Source: Ananas comosus (taxonomy: Eukaryota > Streptophyta > Magnoliopsida > Poales > Bromeliaceae). From it: 64,000 bases of DNA. The notes beneath the pieces were generated by a model. It did not search any database and was not told the DNA's origin. It saw only the letters and a program-made list of their open reading frames with translations. Position numbers and translations under genes: made by a program. Of this stretch, positions 1-12,584 are shown piece after piece (the stretch's first letter is position 1; each line of letters opens with the position of its first letter). The stretch lies in assembly GCF_001540865.1 (NCBI RefSeq), contig NC_033631.1, positions 6,456,392-6,520,391 on the forward strand, written 5' to 3'.

Positions 1-714
1 GATTTCTAGGGTTAGAATCTTATGCTCTAGAAATGGATTTGGTAGAACCCATTGATGCTAGATGTTTATTGCATGAATCAAGTTCCAATTTTGGGTATTC
101 TTGCAATAGTGATTATCCAGGGCATCCAAAGGGGGTTTTGCTACATGGATTGGTTTGATCTCGTTTGACCCTCCGTAAACCTAATTGCTAGGTATACGAA
201 CGCGTTGGCGAAGTCGGTTCGGCGATTCGTCGAGCTGGTGTAAAGATATTACAGAAACGGACTATTTAGCTTCGTTTTCGCCTGGAGGGCCGAGGCGACG
301 ACTAAAAAAATCATAGAAACGGATTTGGAGCATCGTGACACATAACTGAAGACCTATAATTTCTGAGGCTGCGATGCGGCGCCCGGTTGGTGCGCAATTG
401 CGAGATCGGGCCAAATCGGATAGCGGGTGCCGCCGGCAACCGATTGCAAGTGTCGACAAGCAATCGGAGAGCGGATCAAGGTGGGTTGTGCTCACCGAAG
501 CGACTAGGTCGCCGTTATGTCTAAGAGAAATGTGAATTCATGTTGATGCATATAAATGGTAGATGAATGTAAGGATTAAATGCTAGGTGAATGCATGTTA
601 TAATTGCTATGCTATGACTACCATAGAATGCATGATGAGTATGTTATTGAAATGCTATATGCATGTGAATTATAGAATACTCGATTGGACAACTAGGATG
701 TCAAGTAGATCAAG

Positions 715-1030
715 TGGCATCGAACCTAGTGTTAGTAAACATAGGTCGAACACGAGTGGCATCTAACCTAGTGTTATTAAACATAGGTTGAACATGAATG
801 ACATTGAACCTGGTGTTAGTAAACATAGGTTGAACAAATGAACCTAGAGTCAAGATCTAGGTGAGTGGCATTGAACCTAGTGTTAGTAAACATAGGTTGA
901 ACGAGTGAACCTAGAGCCAAGATCTAGGTGAGTGGCATTGAACTTAGTGTTAAAGAACATAGGTTATGGATTGAACCTAGAGTTAAAGTAAACCTAGGTT
1001 GTGTGATAGAGACGTTGAACTTAGAGTCAG
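715..1030 (+). repeat. Minisatellite inside LTR C
   Basis: Degenerate tandem repeat of about 42-67 bp built on GAACCTAGTGTTAGTAAACA followed by TAGGTTGAAC; some units carry an extra AGATCTAGGTGAG block. The same array is present in reverse complement in LTR D (about 30715-30945), so it is an old part of this LTR family. Confidence 0.8.
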
Positions 1031-1349
1031 TTGGACCTAGGGTGGAGAGGACATCGGACCTAGATAGGTCGATACTATAGGGTTTGAGACCAACCCTTGA
1101 GTTGTGAAATGGATTCCGGAATCCCTAGTGTTGTGACCGCAAAAGAAGCGGAGGAAACTTGTGACAGGATACAAGTGATGGCATTTAGAGTCGAAGTTGC
1201 GGGTATGTGTGGTTCTCCTCGCCCGGCAGTGACTCAGCGGGTATGTGTGGTTCTCCTCGCCCGGTATGCCTTGGATGTGAGCTCGAAATGGGTTTGTGTG
1301 GTTCTCCTTGCCCATTTAGCTTATTGGATGATGTCGCCGGGATTGACTT

Positions 1350-1515
1350 GAACCATTGCTCGGTAGGGCGATGCGTGCGCCGCCAGATGGCTGAGTTGTG
1401 ACCTGAACCATTATTGGGTGAGATGCGATGAGTTCGCCGCCAAATGGCTAAGTCACGACTCTAGTCATTGCTGGGTAAGGGCAATGCGTTCGCCACCAGA
1501 TGGCTAAGTCAAGAG
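1350..1515 (+). repeat. Second short tandem repeat inside LTR C
   Basis: Three diverged units of about 60 bp, each containing CATTGCTGGGTAAGG-like sequence followed by CGCCGCCAGATGGCTNAGT. A degenerate reverse-complement counterpart lies at about 30495-30620 in LTR D. Confidence 0.7.
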
Positions 1516-1885
1516 GTGCGGTGGGCTGTGACGGCAGCAAGGCTGAGTTGCAGCCAATGCGCGGACTATCTGCGAATGATTGACTCAAGGCCGAGTCGGG
1601 TTGATAGCTTGAGTAAGGTAGTGGAAACCTTAAAGGCTAGTGATAGTGGCAAGATCTAAGGCGGTAGAGACCTTAGATGCTAGTTGGACCTGAGCTATAG
1701 AGCTAAGGTAATAGAGACCTTAGAAGCCAGTTGAACTCGAATTGTGAACCTAAGGTAGTAGACACCTTAGAGATGAATGACATGAGCTAAAACTAGCCAA
1801 GTGAATATAGAATCAATAGATCTACTAGTTGTTGTATAATATTCATATTGCATATTGTGAGGCATGTTATCTGTTAGTTGCATAA

Positions 1886-2190
1886 CACTACTAGAAAATT
1901 AGTCATTAGTGGCATTTATTTATGCTGCTAAATGATCAACAAATGTTGCTAAAAGTTTTAGCAGTATATGACATCAAATACTACCTATGCCAATGTTGCT
2001 AAAAGTATTAGTAGCATTAATTATAAATGCCGTATAAATCAATTAGTATCATTAGGAATATGCCGCTAAAAGAGATTAAATGCTAATTTTAAATTGTTTA
2101 TTAGAGGCACATAAATATAATGCTGCTAATACAAATATCTGATTTTAGAAATTAAAATTTTAAAATTTTAATTTTTTTGAGATGCTACCT
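1886..2190 (+). mobile_element. CACTA-like element fragment
   Basis: Begins CACTACTAGAAAATTAG, a typical CACTA terminus, followed by several short motifs of the TTAGCAGCATT / GCCGCTAAA type on both strands, resembling subterminal repeats. No matching terminus is seen before LTR sequence resumes near 2200, so the copy is truncated. The right boundary is approximate. Confidence 0.55.
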
Positions 2191-2365
2191 GCTTCATTTA
2201 TTTTTTTTTGTCTTAAACTTTGCTAGATTGAAATGTGTTCCTGGTTGGAACCCTTGTATTGTATTGATTGCGGCGCCTAGGACGTACAGAGGAAACTCTG
2301 TCCGTTCGGCGGTCTGTCGGCGTGCCCGAACCCGGCCAAATAGGCGTGGGGCGCGAAGCGTGACA

Positions 2366-3542
2366 AAGCGGGTGGTAGTCCCGCAAGCTGTCTCGGAGTC
2401 GACGGCACCAACGCGGCTGATGGGGCAGGCGATGTTCGACTCAGGCACTCCCGACTCTGGTGTCCAGCCTGGCCACACCTATAGCACCTCCCCTCACGCT
2501 GCGAACAACTCATCGGTCCATGGTCTCCACCGCAGATGACACACCGAACGGATCCTCGACTCCTCGACTGTGATCGTGATTGCCAAGGGGGCCGCTTAGA
2601 GCTCGACTGACCCCCGGAACCACCAGCTGCCCGCTTCTTGCCTTTGTCCCTTTCTTTTTCAAAAGATTCGCGCTCCTCCCGCGCGATAGCATTTCCTCGC
2701 TCCTCCCAAAGAGCATGATCTAACACTTCCTCAAAAGTCTTCAACTTGAGGGCATGAATTATCTTGAATATCTCGGGTTGCAACCTTCTCTCAAAGCACT
2801 CCGCCCAGTCTTGGTCGCTATGAATAAACCCCGGGACACAATTCACCAAATGCGAGAACTCTCGCTCGTACTCCCGCACGGTACGACTTCCTTGCCTCAG
2901 CTTACGAAAGTCTTCTTTCATCTTCCTTTTATCACTATCGGGGAAGTACTCCATAAACAATAAACCCCGAAACTCCACCCAAGTCATCGTAGGAAAATTC
3001 GAAGACCGATTCTTCTTAACTCGCCGCACCAAATTTGAGCCGACTTTTCGAAGTAATGTGCGACCAAGTGCACCTTGTCCTTCTCCAAGGTATAAATATC
3101 CTCAAACAATGCCTCCATAGAAGTAAGCCAAGCCTCCATCACCCAAGGATCCGCCACCTCCCCGTCGAAAGTAGGAGGGTGGAACTTCTTGAACGCCGTC
3201 AACATCGCCAACGACCGCTCCTACTCGGCCTCGAGCGCAGCCGGATCAAGGCCCGAAGAGCCAAAAGCCATCGGAGTAGTCACTGGAATATTAGGCGTCG
3301 TCGCCGGTGCCACCGCTACAGTAGGAGCGGGTGCCACAGGTACAGGCGGGTGCAGCTGCCGTTGCCTGTCGAGACACCAACTCTTGGAGCCGCCCGATCT
3401 GCTCTTCCTAACGCTGCATAGCTTCAACTAATGCAGCCACTTGAGCACGGAGCTCCCGAACTTCATTAGATCTAGACTGCTCGGGCATCTCAGAAGGTGA
3501 TGCCGGAGTGGATCTCGTCGTCGAACGTCGAATTGGTGCCAT
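2366..3542 (-). pseudogene. gag: Ty3/gypsy gag polyprotein, broken
   Basis: Gag relic of a minus-strand gypsy retrotransposon. The likely start is the ATG at 3542-3540, giving an N-terminus with MAPIRRSTTRS; the longer upstream reading would include non-coding leader. An in-frame TAG at 3410-3408 lies where the related plus-strand gag suggests CAG, and at least two frame changes follow. The retrotransposon-gag core is clear (FEDIYTLEKDKVHL, then WVEFRGLLFMEYFPD and VREYEREFSHL), followed by a basic linker and a zinc knuckle CYRCGQAGHQSREC (CX2CX4HX4C) near 2450. A second cysteine cluster, CVICGGDHGPMSC, precedes it. The C-terminal end and all of pol are lost because LTR C is inserted at 2365. 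The family role of Gag is assembling the retrotransposon particle; this copy cannot make a full protein. Confidence 0.88.
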
Positions 3543-3868
3543 CGTCTCCTGAAATGTAACACGCACATCAGTACTCGACTCGACACTCGTCACAATCACA
3601 TACCCTAACAAAACCAAATCGGGTGAAAGCAATCAAGTGTATTTGTTCTTATCTCTCGGCATTATGTTGTCAGCCGCCAACATAATCTCTTAAGTTGAGA
3701 ACAAATTACAATTTGGATTAGTCCTTAATTATCATTAGAGATATATTACCAGCTAACCCAATCCTTTTCGCTTTCGCTATAATCAAGTTCGCGTTACTCG
3801 TGTCCTATAGTCCTTAAGGTCTCTAATCCTAAAGTCCCTAGGTCCATCTTAGACTTTCACTTTTATTT

Positions 3869-3880
3869 GCTCTGATACCA
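3869..3880 (-). other. Primer binding site (initiator Met tRNA)
   Basis: Reads TGGTATCAGAGC on the minus strand, 7 bases inside the LTR end at 3888. This is the common plant retrotransposon PBS complementary to the 3' end of initiator-Met tRNA. It fixes the orientation of the gag above and marks the LTR boundary. The 3543-3868 interval is untranslated leader. Confidence 0.88.
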
Positions 3881-3887
3881 TTATATC

Positions 3888-4616
3888 TGTCACGCCCCGG
3901 GACCGCCAATTAGGTCGGTTCGGGTACATCCAACAGACGCCGAACGGACAGAACCTCCTCTGTCCACCCAAGATTCCACAACCAAGACAACATGTATAAT
4001 AAATTTGCCCAGGAATGAATTTCAATTATACATAGCTTGCACGAGGGCAAGCAACAATATAAGTGAAAGTACTAACTATTTAAACATTCATTGTATCTTG
4101 CAACTTCAACAAAATACAAAGCATAATATATTACATCCATGTTCCAATTTACATCATGTTCTTCAAATACATACATCATTCTCTCTACATAGTTCATTCA
4201 TCAAGTACAAAAGATGAATCTCAAAAGGGTACAATACTAAACTCGACGGAGGCCCGCTATCTAGGGCGCGATACCCTTGCTCCGATCCTCGATCACCCCG
4301 CTCGCGCTAGGACTTGCAAGGTTAGTGGTGTGAGAACTAATGAAAGTTCCCAGTAGGTTCGGCTGCCGACCTCGCCGACTCACCCACTAGGTCTACTCAG
4401 GCATGTGTAGGAAAGAAAAGAGATATAATAACCAAACTAATACTGCTACTGCTATAATGCCTGCACAAACTAGAAGGAGATAATATAATCATGATGCATG
4501 CATGCTCTTTTACCTTTACCCAATCCACTTGTTTAACTCTTTGGTTAAACCTCAACTCACCAAACCAAATCCCTTTTGCCGGGGAGAATATCGCTACATC
4601 CCGACGGGACCGTCTG
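3888..4616 (-). mobile_element. Gypsy 5' LTR, 3' part (LTR A)
   Basis: In plus orientation it begins TGTCACGCCCCGGGACCG, the reverse complement of the LTR 3' end, directly beside the PBS. It contains the conserved hairpin module (GAACTAATGAAAGTTC at 4334-4349). It is interrupted at 4616/4617 by LTR W; the rest of LTR A is not recognised in the window. Confidence 0.8.
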
Positions 4617-5674
4617 TGTCACGCCCCGGGCCGCAGCGAAAGCCCACCGGGTGCGTGCACAAACCCGCCGTGCACACCAAACAACCCCGATGTACACCAG
4701 GCGTCTACAACAATCATAGAGAGATAGTATAATTCATCCTAAAAATAGTAATCAAAGCGAGAACATACAACAGTTAGATACAAAACATTCTAGAACTAAT
4801 ACATCTCAGGATTACAATAATCTAATCAAGGGTACAACATGAATACAAGAATCTCACATATTGTACATATACACTACTAAACTAAGCCAAATAAATAATT
4901 CTATAGGTTTATCTATCACAACATCGTGAGACTCTAGCTAGTCGCTGCTCCCTTGCCATGATCCCTAGCCTTTCCTGCTGCGGAAGGCTTTGAAACAAAA
5001 ACATTCAACCAATGGGAATGAGAACTATTAAACAATAGTTTCCAGTAGGTAAGCCGCCGAGAGTAACGAAATACACCACTAGGTCAACTGAGGCATTAAT
5101 ATGATACGAGAAGTATATAATGTAAATGTATCAAGTAACAGAATAGTTTCAACTATATCATGCCTCTACATGAAATGTCTTTAACATGTATATGAATTCC
5201 CTTGCCTACAATCACATGCATAAGTAATTGTGTATGCATTATTAAAATGCTAGTCCACATTTAAACCATGAATAATTATTATGGTACATGTCTTACATTG
5301 TCGTTGACATCACATTGCTATAGTCATCATAGAACTACACTTCTATATTTAACATCATGAATGTGGGTAGGTTTGCTACCACTAAGTTTATCAATGTAAT
5401 AATGTCCCACCAGAATGTCCAACTACTATGAATGAATCAAGTAGTAATATAAAGTAACAAACCACTAGAATGTCCATCTATTAGGTATGCATCAAGTAGT
5501 GTCAAATCATCAGCTCGCTAGTATGTCTATCATAATGTCAAATTTAATTAACTTTTAAATGTCATTGTTCAATTCAATCAGGACCTACACAAGTGTAGTC
5601 CGGTTTGCGCTGCCTAATGGCCCCGTGGTAATTAACATTCCTCCTCTAGGAATGAGCCTCCCTCACGGCGACCC
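4617..5674 (-). mobile_element. LTR W (family B), first segment
   Basis: Begins TGTCACGCCCCGGGCCGC in plus orientation (the LTR 3' end). It is closely similar to the start of LTR X at 5675, including the hairpin at 5022-5041 followed by TCCAGTAGGTAAGCC. It stops at 5674, where solo LTR X is inserted, and resumes at 16658. The segment is non-coding. Confidence 0.8.
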
Positions 5675-6341
5675 TGTCACGCCCGGGCCCAGCGGAAGCC
5701 TACCCGACGCGTGCTTGGACCCGTCGTGTACACCAAGCACCCCCGATGCACACAAGGCGTCTACAAAAATAAGGAATAAATGAGAGTAGATCCCTAACAA
5801 GGCTATCAGAGCAAGTAAAATAAAACCACTAATATTCTACAACTTCAACATCCACATGATATACAAAAGTATATACAACTGAATCTAAAAGGCTAATAGA
5901 TCTCTAAACATATACATAATACATCTTTCAACAAATACAAAAGAAAGATTATAACGGGTCCCTTTATAATAACTCCGTAGAGGCTCTAGCTAGTCGCTAA
6001 CCCCTTGCCACGACCCCTAGCGTCTCCCAGCGCAGAACGCTCTGAAACAAAAACCAACAACCAATGGGGGTGAGAACTATTAAACAATAATTTCCAGTGG
6101 GTAAGCCACCGAGAGTAGGAAAATACACCACTAGGTCAACTGAGGTATGCTATAATATGGTATGTAAACAAGCATAAGGTTAACAAGTAAATTAAACAGT
6201 TTCATTTCTAAGTCATGCCTCTACTTGATAAAATTAACTATCACGTACATGATGTTCTAATGCCACATGTTCAATTATATACTTGTGCAAGTTTATATGC
6301 ATGTTCATCTTTACTATAATGCCGCAAGGAATAAGTTATTG

Positions 6342-6645
6342 CACTACAACAAAAATATTTTTTAGTGGTGACTTTTTGGTGGCGACTAGTACTGTCGCCA
6401 CCAATGCATTAAATATGGTGGCGACATTTATTTGTCGCCGCCAATTCATAGAAAATGGCGGCGACATATAAGAGTCGCCACCGATACAGGATTCTTTGGC
6501 GGCGACATCTAAGAGTCGCCACCAATACAGGATTCTTTGGCGGCGATATCTAAGAGTCGCCACCGATACGGGATTATTTGGCGGCGACATATAAGAGTTG
6601 CTGCCGAAAAATGAGTATTAGTGGCGATATTTGTCGCCACGATAT
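6342..6645 (+). repeat. Left subterminal repeat array of CACTA element
   Basis: About ten alternating direct and inverted copies of TGGCGGCGACA / TGTCGCCACCA, several forming short palindromes with AT-rich loops. In En/Spm-type elements such arrays bind the element-encoded accessory protein; that role is inferred here from family knowledge. Confidence 0.8.
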
Positions 6646-6839
6646 CTCCTTATTTACCACGCCACAAGTTCCCTCCTTTTTTTTCAGCACTCACCTACCT
6701 CTATGCAAAAAGACCAATTTACCCTCACTTACTCTATATACATTGTATAAATTGTGGGGGCTTTATTGTCTTTTTACATTTAAAAACAGTAAAAAATTTT
6801 AACCTTACTTCTAAACCCATCTCAAACCTATGGTGGTCT

Positions 6840-7215
6840 CGATCACTTTTCTCTCTCTCTACCTTTCCCTAGCTCTTCGTCCCCTCCGCCTCCTCCACAT
6901 GCGACTCTAGCAAGCCCCACGCCTCCGCCAAGCCTCGCGCCTTCGTCTTCATCGGAAGCGAGCCCCAGGCCTCTGCCGCCTGCGGGTCTAGCACCCCCAC
7001 GGGGGGCTTCGCTGCAGGCCAGCAGCACCTCACGGGGGGCTTCTCTGCAGGCCAGCGCACCTGCGCGTCGCCTCGTCGAGCTGCACCTGCGTGTCGCCTT
7101 GTTGAGCCGCAGGTTCAAGCCGCACCTTCACTACACGCGAGCCGCAGGTTCAAGCCGTCACCTGCGCGTCGCCTCGTCGAGCCGCAAGCTCATCTACAGA
7201 TCCGACCCAACTCCT
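6840..7215 (+). other. GC-rich block with short direct repeats inside CACTA element
   Basis: Sharp GC-rich island in AT-rich surroundings. It holds repeats of CACGGGGGGCTTC (two units near 6995-7045) and of GCGTCGCCTCGTCGAGC (three or four units between 7060 and 7190). It is open on both strands over 60-90 codons, but the translations are low-complexity and I recognise no domain. ACCATATAACCCTCCC at 7219 could be a TATA-type promoter for the downstream transposase. Confidence 0.5.
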
Positions 7216-10034
7216 CCACCATATAACCCTCCCTTTCTCTCCGTGCCCTAATTTTCTAATCTATTTTCCCCTATTTTTTTCTTTTTCTCTTTAAATTAAC
7301 TGGGGAATCATCCCACTATCCAGATCTATGAGGTGTTATCGTCGCGGTGGAAATCGCTGAGAAATCGCTGAAGAATCGTAGGTTGCAGAATTGGGTAGTA
7401 AAAATTACTAAATCACTCTACTCTTTAATATTTCGCCTCAGTTTTTATTTTTTTTCTAATATTTAAACGTTAATAAATGTAGGTCGGGTAGAGCGCTAAA
7501 AGGGGCTTTTGCCACAGCAACGTGAGAATCTAATTATTCGGTTTAATTTTATTCTATTTTATTTTTTCTGGTTTCATAATTGCTGAAGCAGTTTTTACTA
7601 ACTAATAGAAATATATGGCTAATAATAAATAATTTTCGACCATCAAATTTTAAATTTGTATATATAAGATTGCTTGACAATTTTACACATTAATATGATA
7701 GCAGTGTATAGCTAAGATTTTGCAATCAATTTGTTTGCTTTAGTACTGAGAACCAAGGCCCAGCAGCGCCGGCTCCTAAATAAGGAATATATATATATAT
7801 ATATACTACTATATAATATATATACTATAAAATACTATATTAACAATAATAAATAAAAGTTTTAATTTTCGGTTATTACACTTCTAGTGTTCAGAAACAA
7901 TCTTAACTTTTCTATGTGTGCTTAACTTATTCCATTTTTATCTACATTCTTCTCTATCATAATGAGATCACATAAATTCAAATTGTAGAAAATATTTTAT
8001 AAGATAGTAATTATATACATATATATATACTATAGTGTATAGATATATTATATATATAATATAATATATTGAAGTAATATGAAGAACCACAATTTCGAAA
8101 CCCCACACCCTACCCCACGCAGCCACCTCGTTTGTACTAACGTTCCTCTCCAAGTTCATCATGCTCGCACCAACAAACCACATCGCCAAGTCAAACCAAG
8201 CGGGATATACTAGCTACCAGTTGACACCACCAGGCAAACATTTCTTAACCTCTAAACAGGCAGGAAATAGGAGGCATACAAGCACCTACATCCGCCAGTT
8301 TACAACCGCTCAGGCCTGGCAATAAAGGCTAATAATTTGCTTGATTTGCGTCTTACCTTATCTTTTGCTCTTCATCTCATGGTTTAACTAGGTAAAGCAA
8401 TAAAAATATTATGCAAAAGAGTTATGAATGTTCGAGTGTACTATGTGGCGACATCATAACTGGCAGAACATACACTAAGTGATCTGACACAAATACATAC
8501 TGTCATATCTCAGTCCATCTAGTACATCAACCTTGATATGTGTCAATATACACTACACTACTAATCCTATGCGTCCTCTCTCCGTTGCCTTGAGCCTGAG
8601 AGTGGACTCATCATCAACTGGCATTATTATGTCTCTCAATGTGACGTTTGACTCACGAGAGTAATCACCGATACACCCGAATACTTGTCCTTAAGCGATT
8701 AAGCAACCATAATCGGTTTCCTGAGTGAATAAATGTTGAACTACACACATTTACTTCAACCCAACGTATTATCAGCTATTCCAACGCTGAGCGGACTACC
8801 CTCTGTGCTTATTATTCCACTAATACCTTTTGAGGGCTCTTCATATCTTAATTATCCTTTGCGCTCGTCGAACCTCCACAGCTCCCAGAATTTCATCTGA
8901 GCTAAGGTACTGCGCTGCGCAAGCTGAAAGAGATGCCTTTTACGGTAGTGACACATCGCAGACGGCCCCCCCCAATCTGACCTCGCTTTCATCCTTTACC
9001 CTCCCAACACAAATTGCTCGAACCTACCAAGTTAACAAATTATTCAAACCCAGCCGCTAGGCGTGATCTCAGAATCAACAACATATGCCAGCGCTCCGCG
9101 CAAATGTCATCCTTCCTAGACTGTAATCTCAGTCTACCTATTGCGTGTATCCATGATCACAATCCGTCCCGCAAGCGCATTGTTCCCAGCGCCATGGCCT
9201 CACTATTCTGCTAGCACCGCGCTACCCTGCTACTCGACCACTTCACACAACAAGGCTCACGCGAACTGACATAGACTTCAGCATATAGTTACCATACTAT
9301 CCATATACCAGAGATCACCAGTAGCGCGCATACCGCTCACCCTACTCCACATATATACTATATTATATATGTAGATTATATCTATAGTATATATATATAT
9401 AGTATATATATAATATAGATATATATATTTATAAATATTTATGCTTTTTTCTTTTTGGAATGATCAGAAGTGCGAGTTAATAGCAACCTAAAATAAAACT
9501 TTAGGTTTATTACACCTGCTAATTTTTGCCAATCAATTTGTTGATCAACATTATGGCATGATTCAATCAATATCTAGCAAGTATACGTATATATATAAGC
9601 TATCTACTATATAATATATATATATTATACTATATAATTGAGCTAGAATAGACTTTTAAATTCATTGCAAGAGCTCAAGACGCGGAAAATGTCATACATT
9701 ACTTCATCCAAAAGATAACACCATTATTTAATATGAACATTAATCATGTATCAGTAGTTTGTCAAAAGCTAAATGAAGAAACAACTACCTGTAATGTTCC
9801 AAATGTTTTATTACTAATCTTCGATTAATAAGATTTAGTAATTTGTTCTATCTAATATACATGATTACATCATCTATATCTGGTATTCTGTAGTTTTTTC
9901 AAACCCCTGTATTCTAAAGTCTATGCTATAGATCAGAGAGAAGAAAAGTACGTTTATAATGAACTATAGTGCATTTTGAAATGGATAGTTCAATTTAATA
10001 ATTTGGTTTGACCATATTATCTTATATTATGTTA

Positions 10035-10800
10035 TTCATTTCAATATAGGAGGATGGATATGATAAAGCTAGATGCTTAGGAACCGAGCTGTAATGAGTA
10101 TGTAAAGGGCATAGACATATTCTCAGATTTGCATTTAAAAGATTGAAAATGTGAAAAGAATTCGTTGTCATCATGTGCTAAATGTTATAATGTTAAGACT
10201 CAAAAGCTTACGAATGCAAGTTAACCGATATTATTTCGTAATGGGATTATTCAAAGTTATACTAAATGGCATCATCATGGTGAATTGTCAGATGAATCTA
10301 GTGAAAGTGATGCGGAAGATGTCAATATTCCTATAGATCAAGGCAGTAGAAATATGGAGACAATGCTTGAGGACTTATTTGGGCATGTAGCGAACTCCTC
10401 AAATACTAACACAAGTGATGGAGAGTGTACTAATCCTGAAGATCCTATTCCTGAAGCGCAAAATTATTATCGATTATTAGAAGAATGTAGACAAGATATA
10501 TATCCGGGATGCAAACGATATTCAACATTATCTTTTCTAGTACATTTGTTGAATCTCAAATGTCTCAATGGTTGGACTGATAAGTCAGTTACAATTTTGT
10601 TAGAGTTTTTGATTGACTTGCTACCAAATAATGCAAACATTCCAAAGTCATATTATGAGGCACGAAAGATAATTAAAGATTTAGGATTGGATTATGTGAA
10701 GATTGATGCTTGTAAGAACAACTGCGTGCTCTTTAAGATTGAGGCATGCACATGGGTGGAGCGTGAGGATGTTCCATGGAAGGGAAAAGCCAAACTCTGC
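10035..10800 (+). pseudogene. CACTA transposase N-terminal region (Transpos_assoc plus TNP2-like), broken
   Basis: Two recognisable blocks. Around 10080-10290, frame-disrupted, NEYVKGIDIFSDFAFK followed by KWHHHGEL matches the transposase-associated zinc-binding domain of plant En/Spm proteins. A continuous frame from 10285 (start MSDESSESDAED) then carries an acidic linker and the conserved YPGCKRYSTLSFLVHLLNLK, WTDKSVTILLEFLIDLLP and YYEARKIIKDLGLDY segments typical of the TNP2-like N-terminal half. Similarity fades after about 10800; the frame runs on to 11085 through unrelated hydrophobic sequence. The cysteine ligands expected downstream and the DDE catalytic domain are absent, so the product cannot be an active transposase. 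Confidence 0.82.
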
Positions 10801-12584
10801 AACAGTAGTGTCTACATATGCTATTTTGGTCTAAGGCTGCAGCTAATTAATAATAATGTCTTCTTGGGCCACATCTATATATCCTTTTTGATCAATGCTG
10901 CTGCTGCTGCCATTGATCTCCTATTCATATTAAATGTACAGACGCACCCAATTGTCTATCCTTCGTTAAGGTACTTTGCGAATCTCCTTGATTTCACTTC
11001 ACCGAGCGATCATTCAATGTATATTCTCAGTATGGCCCTAGCTAAACACACATTTGAATTTAATTTGTCCGACCGTATGATATAACCAGCATACTATATA
11101 CAATAATTAATCATGAAGATTCTGACCCACACCCTACCTTATGTAGTTGGCTCAAGAGTAGTATTTGTTGGGTTCACTCAGAAGAGTACCCAGAACTGAG
11201 TCAAATTCCAGCTGTAGCCACTTCTCCGTAAGAGAAATATTTTACGACTTAATTTGCAAGTTTTTATTGTTGCTTGTTCCATTTGCATCACCAACTTAGG
11301 CTACTTTTCTAAGTTGTTCTCTAATCTGATTTTCCTGCTACTTATTATGTGGTATTGCAACGACGCAATTAACTATTTTCCCTCTCTTTTCCTTCATACT
11401 GCTTGTCAAATATCTTATCTTTATGTGCTTGTGCTTGCATTCTTTTCAGCATCTAATTTTCTGATTTGCATTGCTTATTTCTCATTCCATTCATGTTTGT
11501 ATGCAAATGTGCGACGCAAAATATGTGTGTTTGTGTGCAAATTCACATATTGTTTGAAACAATTAACTCTAAATGCTTAAACTATTAGCAGATGGAAGGA
11601 CCATGTATTTTTTATTATAATAATCGTCCCTGTTAGGTCTGGTCTCGCAACTCTTAAAACGCCTATGTAGTGGAATCAGGAACGGAAGGGTGGGGTTTTA
11701 AAACTAAAAAGTGGATTGGTCCAGTTACTTTTATACCATGTGAAGTAACCAAGTCCTATACAAGCTAAATCTGTTCGTGAAAAATCGGCTTGTATTTTTA
11801 TGCCCGACACAAACATGTATAGCTTAAGGATGCGTGATTTCTCGACATCTAGTGAGAGTTTCATATACTTATTAGGGAAAATGAAGTCTCAAAGTTATTC
11901 AGTTTCTTTGTTACTCTTAATGCTCAATATTTGGTTATAGGAACTAAATTAATATCGGTTTCTGTCTGTTATATAGTTCATAGCCAACATTGTTATCTAC
12001 TTACTTGGCCTCTTTATTCTTATATTGTTTGCGTTATCAATTCTGGGATCAACAAATATTGAAAAACTAATTTTATTTTTTTTTTATTTGCAGATTTATA
12101 AGAGGTGGTGACAAGAAATATTTTGGCAGGTCATTAGCGATGTATTGAATCAAGTTTAAGAATTTAGAAATATTTTGAAAACTTTACATTTGATAGCATG
12201 TGGAAATGACAAAAACACTATTATTGTGTTTTGTTTTTTGGTTGTGTTAGGTGATTGTATTACTTATATATGATGATTCAGTCTTACTTATATATGTTGT
12301 CCCAAACTTGTGAGAGACAATTCGATGCAAAATGTAGGATTTCTACTTCTTGATCTGTGGTTTGTTTGGAAAGCTTTCTGTCATATTTATGAGAATTGGC
12401 TCTCTTTGTCCCAAATTTTATTTGGTTTTGAGACGATTAGATTGAAATTAAAGGTTAAAATTTAAAAATATAAAATTTTATAACTATAGGTTATTTTTTA
12501 GCAATTTATACTAAATCAATAATATTTTTTACTACCAATTATTTTTTTTAAAAAAAAATTAATTTTATATCAGAAAAAATGATG

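Larger units (their letters stand above)
1..2365 (+). mobile_element. Ty3/gypsy LTR, 3' part (LTR C), cut by window edge
   Basis: Plus-strand LTR lacking its 5' end. It ends at GGGGCGCGAAGCGTGACA, matching the CGTGACA ends of the other gypsy LTRs here. Its body corresponds in order, reverse-complemented, to about 31885-27579 (LTR D), including the shared GAACGCGTTGGCGAAG segment near 200-216 and the two short tandem-repeat blocks. It is inserted into the minus-strand gag at 2366. A CACTA-derived fragment begins at 1886, and the LTR part that should follow (with the conserved hairpin) is missing, so this copy is internally deleted. Open frames on either strand here are not genes. Confidence 0.8.

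Noticed and set aside
6842..7118. Minus-strand alanine-rich frame in the CACTA element
   Set aside because: It is a by-product of the GC-rich direct repeats; no conserved domain and no matching plus-strand evidence of coding.
10285..11085. Intact host gene of 266 codons
   Set aside because: The conserved blocks are transposase N-terminal sequence inside CACTA termini, and the last third has no similarity to the family.
11254..11580. Membrane protein of 108 codons
   Set aside because: Hydrophobicity comes from T-rich codons in AT-rich transposon DNA; no family motif.
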